Positions 1-5,545 of a DNA stretch of 14,906 nt are shown here, piece after piece. The notes beneath the pieces were generated by a model that was not told the DNA's origin, ran no database searches, and saw only the letters and a list, made by a program, of their open reading frames with translations. Numbering within the stretch: the stretch's first letter is position 1; each line of letters starts with the position of its first letter. Source of the stretch: Anaerolineaceae bacterium (GTDB taxonomy: Bacteria; Chloroflexota; Anaerolineae; JAAYZQ01); NCBI GenBank assembly GCA_012514775.1, contig JAAYZQ010000287.1, positions 1-14,906 on the forward strand, written 5' to 3'. A program made the translations under genes and the position numbers.

Positions 1-555
1 CGCCCACAGGCGGGGGCCTCGCTCCTCCTCATCCGCGCCTCCGATGGCTATGCCTTTTTCCTGGGCATGGACGAGGTGGAGGCCAACGCCGGGCTGCTCC
101 TGGCGCCCGTGAGCGAGGGAGACCAGGCCTCCTACAACCTGGTCGGCGCCGAGAACAGCAAGGCCTGGGTGCGCGGCGTGAGCGAGCTGGTGGTCATCGG
201 CTCGTCCACCCTGGAGGTGGGGGGCGCCCTGAACCAGCCCGCGCTCTACGATCCCGACGATTGGCAGTTCGACATGGACGCTGCCCGCCTCGACGTCGGC
301 GAGGGGCCGGCCAAGCTGCAGGGCGTGGCCCTGGGCAAGGTCCTGGCGGCCATGCAGCCCCGGCCCGAGGCCCGCTCCGTGGTGTTGCACCCGGCTGGCG
401 ACGGCGAGCCGGTCTCGCTGCCCCTGGAGACCGTGCTGGCCGACGACGGCCTGCGCATCTTTACCGTCATCGGCCAGGCGGACGTGACGTTTGCCCTGGC
501 GCGGCTGGAGGGCGAGGTCCTGGTGCCCCACCTGGCGCGCATCGAGGTCCAGTAG
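1..555 (+). CDS. Partial protein with two sulfite-oxidase-fold-like domains (5' end missing)
   Basis: The reading frame is open from base 1, so the N-terminus, including any signal peptide, lies outside the window; the first internal ATG at 67 is not the start. About 184 residues are visible. Residues 1 to about 62 look like the C-terminal half of a molybdopterin-oxidoreductase-like (Oxidored_molyb-type) domain: an RASDGYAFF segment matches the DGY motif typical of these folds, followed by AWVRGVSELVVIG. A second domain starts near LEVGG and runs to the end, closing with the usual LARIEV strand. No catalytic cysteine is visible. It precedes an ECF ATPase by 54 nt, mirroring 10274-10783, which precedes an S component, so an S component for this module could lie just upstream. 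The fold assignment rests on pattern resemblance. The protein is probably extracytoplasmic, by analogy with its neighbours. Confidence 0.6.
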   Translation, partial: RPQAGASLLLIRASDGYAFFLGMDEVEANAGLLLAPVSEGDQASYNLVGAENSKAWVRGVSELVVIGSSTLEVGGALNQPALYDPDDWQFDMDAARLDVGEGPAKLQGVALGKVLAAMQPRPEARSVVLHPAGDGEPVSLPLETVLADDGLRIFTVIGQADVTFALARLEGEVLVPHLARIEVQ

Positions 556-599
556 GATGACGCGTGGTGGGTACCGGCCACCAGTCAGTGCTGGAAGGC

Positions 600-606
600 A
601 GGGGGG
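600..606 (+). promoter_or_regulatory. Purine-rich ribosome binding site supporting a TTG start
   Basis: A run of A and six G ends 3 nt before the TTG at 610, and a GGAAGG lies slightly further up (593-598). There is no in-frame ATG or GTG between the previous stop (553-555) and 610, and the protein reads as a normal ABC N-terminus (ISVEGLGYRF) from here. This supports TTG as the real start. Confidence 0.5.
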
Positions 607-609
607 ACC

Positions 610-2145
610 TTGATCTCGGTCGAGGGGCTTGGTTACCGGTTTCGCGGCAGCGTCGAGCATGCCCTGCGAGCGGTGGACCTGGCCGTCGAGCCGGGCGAGT
701 TCCTGGTCATCACCGGGCCGTCGGGCTGTGGCAAGTCAACCCTGGCCCTGGCCCTGGGCGGCCACCTGTGGCGCCAGCACGACGGCGAGGGGCACGGTTC
801 TGTCACCGTGGCCGGCATGGACACCCGCACCGCGCCCCTCTACGACGTGGCCGAGGCGGTCGGCCTGGTGCAGCAGAACCCCGAGGCCGGATTCTGTACC
901 CTCACCGTGCGCGACGAGGTGGCCTTTGGGCTGGAGAACCGCTGCCTGCCCCGCGACGAGATCGCTCAGCGGCTGGCCTGGGCCCTGGATGTCGTGGGCG
1001 CGTCGCACCTGGAGGATCGCGCCCTGGCCACGCTCTCGGGCGGCGAGAAGCAGAAGGTGGCCGTCGCTGCCATCCTGGCCGGCAGGCCACAGGTGCTCAT
1101 CCTCGACGAGCCAACCTCTAACCTCGATCCCCCGGCCACGGCGGACCTGTTCCAGGTCATTGCCCGCATTCGCGCCCGGGCCGGTATGACGGTCCTCGTC
1201 ATCGAGCACAAGGTGGACTACCTGCTGCCCTTCCAGCCGCGCCTGGTGGCCATGGATCGGGGGACCATTGTCTACGACGGCCCCTTTGGACCGGACCTGC
1301 TCCCGCCCGCCCTGGAGCCCTGTCCGCCGCCGCCCGTCCAGGCCGCGGGCGAGCCGCTCCTCCGCGTCCGGGGCCTAGCCGCCGGCCACGGCGGCCGGCC
1401 GGTGCTGCGCGACGTCTCGCTGGACGTGCATCCGGGCGAGTTCCTGGCCATCATGGGCGACAACGGCTCGGGCAAGACGACCTTTTTGCAGAGTGTCCTG
1501 GGCCTGATCAAGCCCTTGCACGGCCACGTCGAGGTGATGGGGCACGACACGCGCCAGACGCCGGTGTCCACGCTGGCCCGGGACGTGGGGCTCATCTTCC
1601 AGTACCCCGACCACCAGATCTTTTGCGACACGGTCTGGCAGGAGGCTACGTTCGCGGCGACCAACCTGGGCTTGCTGGACGGCCGGGTGGAAGGGCGCGT
1701 GGCCGGGCTGCTTGCCCGCTGCGGGCTGGAAGATCGTCACCACGAGCACCCCTACCGCCTGAGCTATGGCCAGAAGCGGCGGCTGAACCTGGTGTCGGTG
1801 CTGTCGTAGCAGCCCCGCCTCCTGCTGCTGGACGAAATGCTCATCGGCCAGGACCCGGCCAACGCGGCGTTTCTGTTGGGCCTGGTGGCGGAGCACGGCC
1901 GGCAGGGTGGGGCCGTGCTCCTGGTGAGCCACGCGCCCGAGGTGGCCCGCTGCCATGCCAGCCGCCTGCTCTTTTTCGAGGAGGGCCGCCTCGTCCAGGA
2001 CGCCCCGCCCGCCGAGGCTTTTGCCTGGCTGGCAAGGTGTGGCCGGCAGGCATACCTGCCCGCGGAGCGGTCCGCGCCGGTGAGCGCAGCGAATGTGGCC
2101 GCCGCGCTGCCCGCGGCCCGGTGCGTGGGGGGAGGGTCGGCGTGA
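610..2145 (+). pseudogene. Fused double ABC ATPase of an ECF transporter (YkoD/CbiO-like), interrupted by an in-frame amber codon
   Basis: This is the energy-coupling ATPase of an ECF importer, with two nucleotide-binding domains in one chain (511 codons). NBD1 has Walker A GPSGCGKS (36-43), a Q-loop VQQNP, signature LSGGEKQK, Walker B LILDEP and IEHK as H-loop. NBD2 has Walker A GDNGSGKTT from 283, Q-loop IFQYPDHQ, a degenerate signature LSYGQKRR (from 384), then TAG at codon 400, then Walker B LLLLDE, GQD and LVSHAPE. The frame stays open for 111 codons after the TAG, and motif order is undisturbed. The defect is therefore a single codon and recent, or a sequencing error. Terminated product would be 399 residues with no second Walker B, so probably inactive in that half. 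The EcfT gene overlaps the stop by 4 nt, so the two were translationally coupled. The start is TTG with a G-rich site upstream. Readthrough is possible but unsupported. Confidence 0.85.
1807..1809 (+). other. Premature in-frame TAG in NBD2 of the ECF ATPase
   Basis: TAG lies between the signature motif and Walker B, in the short stretch VLS-stop-QPRLLLLDE. Similar positions in related domains of this window carry ordinary residues (GRP, RQP, RRP contexts). CAG, TGG, TTG, GAG and AAG are each one base away from TAG. No other stop or frame change follows until 2143-2145. Confidence 0.95.
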
Positions 2146-2906
2146 GAGGCCGCATCGCCTACCAGCCCGGCAGCTCGGTGTTGCACCGCCTGCACCCCCT
2201 GGTCAAGCTCCTGTGGCTCCTGGTGGGCACGGTCGCGGTCTTTGGCGTGGGCAGTCCCTGGCCGGTGCTGGCGGCGGTCTGCCTGCTGCTGGCGGCGTTT
2301 CCCCTGGCCGGCCTGCGCCTGGCGGGGCTGCGGGGCACGCGGCTCCTGGCCAGCACGGCCCTGTTGCTGGGGTTCTTGCAGGTGCTGTTCGTGCGCGAGG
2401 GTGGGGTGTTGTTGCAGGTAGGTCCGCTGACGGTCTGGCGCGGTGGGGCCGAAGCCGGGGCGTACGTGGCCGGCCGGTTCATCAGCGTGGTGCTGCTGAG
2501 CTACCTCTTTGTCCTGACCACCGAGCCCAATGACCTGGCCTATGCCCTGATGCGGGCCGGGCTGCCCTATCGCTACGGCTTTGCCCTCATCACGGCCCTG
2601 CGCCTGGTGCCTGTCTTTGAGCAGGAGGGCCAGATCGTGTACAACGCCCAACTGGCGCGGGGCGTGCAGTACGACGTCCGCAGCCCGCGGCGCTTTGTCG
2701 TGCTGGCCCGGCAGTTCTTCCTGCCGCTCCTCGTCTCGGCCCTGGGCAAGGTGGACTCGCTGGCCGTCTCCATGGAGGGTCGCTGCTTTGGCCAGCATCC
2801 CACGCGCACTTTCCTGCGCGAGGTGCGTGCCGGATGGGTCGACGCGCTGGCGTTGGGGGTCTTGATGGCGCTGGTGGTCGGGATGCTGGTGGCCAGGTGG
2901 GCATGA
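2142..2906 (+). CDS. ecfT: ECF transporter transmembrane coupling protein EcfT (module 1)
   Basis: This is the T component that links ECF ATPases to the substrate-binding S component in the cytoplasmic membrane; it is 254 residues, normal for the family. The start is GTG at 2142, overlapping the ATPase stop (GTGA), with a GGGGGGAGGG site ending 5 nt before. The frame is open further upstream, but that stretch is a shadow of the ATPase gene. The protein opens with LHRLHPLVKLLWLL, the usual EcfT entry into the first helix, and has about five or six hydrophobic segments. The coupling-helix motifs are ARG at 172-174 (AQLARGVQ) and, where a second ARG is expected, MEGRCFG at 211-217. The second is degenerate compared with AYARGFD in the EcfT at 9544-10272. 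Because the partner ATPase is broken, this module may be decaying. No S component lies beside it within the window. Confidence 0.88.
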   Translation: MRGRIAYQPGSSVLHRLHPLVKLLWLLVGTVAVFGVGSPWPVLAAVCLLLAAFPLAGLRLAGLRGTRLLASTALLLGFLQVLFVREGGVLLQVGPLTVWRGGAEAGAYVAGRFISVVLLSYLFVLTTEPNDLAYALMRAGLPYRYGFALITALRLVPVFEQEGQIVYNAQLARGVQYDVRSPRRFVVLARQFFLPLLVSALGKVDSLAVSMEGRCFGQHPTRTFLREVRAGWVDALALGVLMALVVGMLVARWA

Positions 2907-2951
2907 GCGCGGGGGCGCGTTGAACATTCATCGAGGAGAAGGAGAACGAGA

Positions 2952-3869
2952 ATGAGATGGTGGAGTGTGTTGTTGCTGGTCCTGGTCATCGTACTGGTGG
3001 CAGGGGCAGCGCTGATGGTCGTGCTGGATGCGCCCGTGGCGGCTCCGGCATCGGCGGCGCTGCGCTTTCCGTGGACGATGCTTTCGGCCGAGGCCAGCAC
3101 CATGAACGAGTGCGTCGAGTGCCACGAGCCGGATGTATTCCATACCTGCGAAACCTGCCACGACGAGCACGGCTCGGCCGCGCTGCTGAACGTGCCGTTC
3201 GACGACCTGATCATGCTCTCGGGTGACTTCCCGGAGCCGGGCTACGTGGCCGTCAACGAGATCTTGCCCTACCGCGATCAGCCGGGCGCGTACGTGGGGC
3301 TCCTGGATTTCCTGGCGGAGCGCGGGGTGGGCGACTTTCAGACGGTGACGCTGACCTCGCGGGACGAGGGCTTTGTCACGCTGTACCGCGACAACCTGAC
3401 GGCCGGGGCGATGTTGCTGCCCCACACCGACGGGGTGCGCTTTGCCGCCGAGGAACTGCACGTCTCCACCTGGTTGAAGGGGGTGTGGCGCATGATCCTC
3501 GTCGGCAGCGAGACCCCGCTGACCATCGACGGCCAGGCGACGTCCATCGGCCGCCTGCTGTTGGGGCCCACCCGTTCGGTCACCGTGGAAGAGACCGAGG
3601 TGATGCTCAAGAGCGAGACTGACGGGCAGATTCGCCGCGGCCGGACGGCGGCGCGAATCGAGGGAGCGCCCGTCGAGGAGCTGGCCGGGGGCTCTGACTT
3701 CCAGGCGCTGGTGGTGCGCGATGCCGGCGGGGGAGAGCGGACGCTGACGGCGGAGGAGGCCCGGGGAGGGCTCCTGGCCCAGTTGGGCAGCCGTGTGACC
3801 CTGGTCCTGCCGGGGCGCGGCCGGTCGGAATGGATCGGCGACGTGGTCGCCATCGAGATGCAGCGATGA
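2952..3869 (+). CDS. Membrane-anchored diheme-motif protein with sulfite-oxidase-fold-like domains
   Basis: 305 residues. The start ATG has a good GGAGAAGGAG site just upstream. Residues 5-25 form one hydrophobic N-terminal segment, a membrane anchor or uncleaved signal, which places the rest outside the membrane. Two haem c motifs follow closely: CVECH (54-58) and CETCH (66-70), then HDEHG. From about residue 78 there is a domain resembling the molybdopterin-oxidoreductase fold (GAYVGLLDFLAERGV, then DFQTVTLTSRDEGF, then WRMILVG). A second, weaker copy runs from about 178 to the end (PLTIDGQ ... DVVAIEM). No sulfite-oxidase-type cysteine is seen. It could pass electrons at the outer face, or the CXXCH pairs might bind another metal; haem attachment is inferred from the motif. 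The stop overlaps the next start by 4 nt (ATGA), indicating an operon. Confidence 0.65.
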   Translation: MRWWSVLLLVLVIVLVAGAALMVVLDAPVAAPASAALRFPWTMLSAEASTMNECVECHEPDVFHTCETCHDEHGSAALLNVPFDDLIMLSGDFPEPGYVAVNEILPYRDQPGAYVGLLDFLAERGVGDFQTVTLTSRDEGFVTLYRDNLTAGAMLLPHTDGVRFAAEELHVSTWLKGVWRMILVGSETPLTIDGQATSIGRLLLGPTRSVTVEETEVMLKSETDGQIRRGRTAARIEGAPVEELAGGSDFQALVVRDAGGGERTLTAEEARGGLLAQLGSRVTLVLPGRGRSEWIGDVVAIEMQR

Positions 3870-5035
3870 GCGTGCGCAATCGCGCGGCGCTGGCCCTGTG
3901 CCTGGCCCTGCTGCTCGTCCTGGCGGGCTGCGGACCGCTGGCCGGCCCACGCTGGGAGGCGGAGGTCCTCGCGCCGGATGGGGGCCCGTTCGCGGTCGAC
4001 GCCGATCTGCTGGAGCGGCTGATGGATCCGGACGAGGACGAGGAGGCGGCCGCGGCCCTGGACGCGGTGCTGTGGGCCGCGGGGCACCAGGTCGTCGAGG
4101 CGCTGGTGCTCATCGGGCCGGACGGCGCCCGGCGCGAGTTTTCGTGGCCCGAGGTGGCCGACGATGCCCTGTGGCAGGCGGACGGCCGGATCGCCATCGG
4201 CGGCGAGACCCTGGCTGTGGACCGGGTAGAGGTCCGGCCCCCGGCGCTCTTGCAGGGGGTGGAGGCGAGCATCACCGACCTGGCGCCCACGGTCTCGGCG
4301 GCCCTGGGGCTGCCGGCCCCGGGCCAGGCCACAGGGCGAGCCCTGGAAGCGCCGGCCGCGGACCACGTTGTGCTCCTGTTCCTCGACGGCCTGGGCTACC
4401 TGCGCTTTGGCGAGGTCCGGGATGGCGGCCTCATCCCCAACCTGGCGTCCCTGGGCGAGCCGATGTTGGCCCTGACCACCTATCCGCCGAGCACGAGCGT
4501 CTCCACGGCCTCTCTGCTGACGGGCGCCCTGCCCGCGGTCCACGGCGCCGAGCGCCGTGGCATCCGCCAGACAGAGGTCGAGACGCTCTTTGACGTGGTG
4601 ACGGCAGCCGGGCTACAGGTCGTGGCCGTGGAGGGCAACGCCCTCGCCTTTAACCTGCGCAACGCCGAGCTGCAGCTCTCGGGCGACCGGGACGGGAACG
4701 GCAGCACCGACGACAACGTGCTGGCCAACGCCCTGACCGTCCTCGACGCGGGCATGCCCCCGCTGCTGTTCGTCCATTTCCACGGCATCGACGATGCCGG
4801 GCACAGCTACGGCGTCGGCAGTCCGGAGGAAATGGCAGCCATCCAGGGAGTCGACGCGGGGGTGGGCCAGTTGCTTTCGGCCCTGCCCGCCGAGACCCTG
4901 GTGCTCATTTTTGCCGACCATGGAATGCACAACGTGCAAGAAGAAAGGAGGTTGGGTAATCACGGCAGCCTGATAGAGAGAGACATGTTTATTCCCATAC
5001 TGATCGTGCAGGTGCCCGAGGCACCACCACAATGA
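3866..5035 (+). CDS. Lipoprotein phosphodiesterase/nucleotide pyrophosphatase-like enzyme (alkaline phosphatase superfamily)
   Basis: 389 residues from ATG 3866, which overlaps the previous stop and gives a clean signal peptide with lipobox LAGC (Cys22). Residues about 25-130 form an N-terminal region ending in a REFSWPEV ... DRVEV pattern like the recurring sulfite-oxidase-fold-like domain of this locus. The catalytic domain starts near 168 with VVLLFLDG (Asp174). It continues with YPPSTSVSTASLLTG (206-220), which should hold the Ser/Thr nucleophile, HGIDDAGH (306-313), ADHGMH (350-355) and NHGS with His366. These fit the two-metal site of type I phosphodiesterases. The substrate is unknown; hydrolysis of a phosphodiester outside the cell before uptake is an inference. 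A TDLAPTVSAALGLP segment that normally follows the catalytic core in this superfamily here precedes it (136-159). The last 40 or so codons are AT-richer, with rare AGG, AGA and ATA codons. Confidence 0.75.
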   Translation: MSVRNRAALALCLALLLVLAGCGPLAGPRWEAEVLAPDGGPFAVDADLLERLMDPDEDEEAAAALDAVLWAAGHQVVEALVLIGPDGARREFSWPEVADDALWQADGRIAIGGETLAVDRVEVRPPALLQGVEASITDLAPTVSAALGLPAPGQATGRALEAPAADHVVLLFLDGLGYLRFGEVRDGGLIPNLASLGEPMLALTTYPPSTSVSTASLLTGALPAVHGAERRGIRQTEVETLFDVVTAAGLQVVAVEGNALAFNLRNAELQLSGDRDGNGSTDDNVLANALTVLDAGMPPLLFVHFHGIDDAGHSYGVGSPEEMAAIQGVDAGVGQLLSALPAETLVLIFADHGMHNVQEERRLGNHGSLIERDMFIPILIVQVPEAPPQ

Positions 5036-5042
5036 CAAACGT

Positions 5043-5050
5043 AGGAGGAG
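5043..5050 (+). promoter_or_regulatory. Ribosome binding site AGGAGGAG selecting the ATG at 5053
   Basis: A near-perfect Shine-Dalgarno sequence lies immediately before ATG 5053. An in-frame ATG at 5032 overlaps the previous stop but lies upstream of this site, so 5053 is the better start; it also yields a compact lipoprotein signal. Confidence 0.7.
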
Positions 5051-5052
5051 AA

Positions 5053-5529
5053 ATGCGCAAAACAGGTATCGCGATGATGTTTCTGCTGCTGGTCCTGGTT
5101 CTGGCCGGCTGCGGAAGCGGAGCACCCAAGGCCGACTGGGAGCTGAACATCGGAGGGGCGGTGAGCAACCCCCTGACCGTCAGCTACAATGACCTGGTCA
5201 AGATGGACCAGGTGGATCTCACGGACATTCTCATGGAAAAGTCCACGGGCGACGACGTCATCACCTCGTGGAGCGGCGTATCCATCGCCGGCCTGTTCGA
5301 GGAGGCCGGGGCTCCCGCGGATTGGTCCACGGTGACCGCCGTTGCCGGGGACGGCTATGCCATCGAGATCAGCCGCGACGAAATGCAAGACGCCATCGTC
5401 GCCCTCAAGGATGGCGGCGAATGGATCGCCACCGCCGATCCCGACCATGGCCCCATCCGCCTGGTCTGCCCCCACAGCCCCGGCAACCGCTGGGTCTTCC
5501 AGTTGAAGGAAATCCAGGTCAATCAGTAG
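5053..5529 (+). CDS. Lipoprotein with one sulfite-oxidase-fold-like (Oxidored_molyb-type) domain
   Basis: 158 residues. The signal peptide is MRK followed by a hydrophobic stretch and lipobox LAGC (Cys20), so the mature protein is probably lipid-anchored outside the cytoplasmic membrane. The remainder is a single domain and the clearest example in the locus: WELNIGGAV, then PLTVSYNDLVKM, SWSGVSIAGLFEEAG, AVAGDGYAIEIS, GPIRLVCP and a final WVFQLKEIQV strand. This order matches the molybdopterin-binding oxidoreductase fold. The sulfite oxidase active-site cysteine region is missing; the only other cysteine is in LVCP. It may bind a cofactor or ligand without catalysing redox chemistry. It sits 17 nt after the phosphodiesterase gene and 16 nt before the TupA-like gene, both in operon-like spacing. 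Confidence 0.78.
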   Translation: MRKTGIAMMFLLLVLVLAGCGSGAPKADWELNIGGAVSNPLTVSYNDLVKMDQVDLTDILMEKSTGDDVITSWSGVSIAGLFEEAGAPADWSTVTAVAGDGYAIEISRDEMQDAIVALKDGGEWIATADPDHGPIRLVCPHSPGNRWVFQLKEIQVNQ

Positions 5530-5545
5530 AGAAAAGGGAGGAGAT

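Noticed and set aside
565..583. Terminator between 1-555 and the ATPase gene
   Set aside because: There is a 6-bp stem with 7-nt loop but no T-tract, and the 54-nt gap leads directly into a ribosome binding site; it is probably incidental.
553..1809. TAG as a recoded sense codon, joining 1-555 to the ATPase and restoring the ATPase at 1807
   Set aside because: TAG serves as the ordinary final stop of other genes here (5529, 7249, 11349, 14860), and readthrough at 553 would fuse an extracytoplasmic domain to a cytoplasmic ATPase.
1623..2141. N-terminal extension of the module 1 EcfT frame
   Set aside because: The frame is open, but the translated extension is Arg/Gly/Pro-rich shadow sequence of the ATPase; GTG 2142 has a good ribosome site and starts at the EcfT homology.
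2903..2923. Six-codon frame overlapping the EcfT stop (ATGA)
   Set aside because: It is too short, has no clear ribosome site and no recognisable product.
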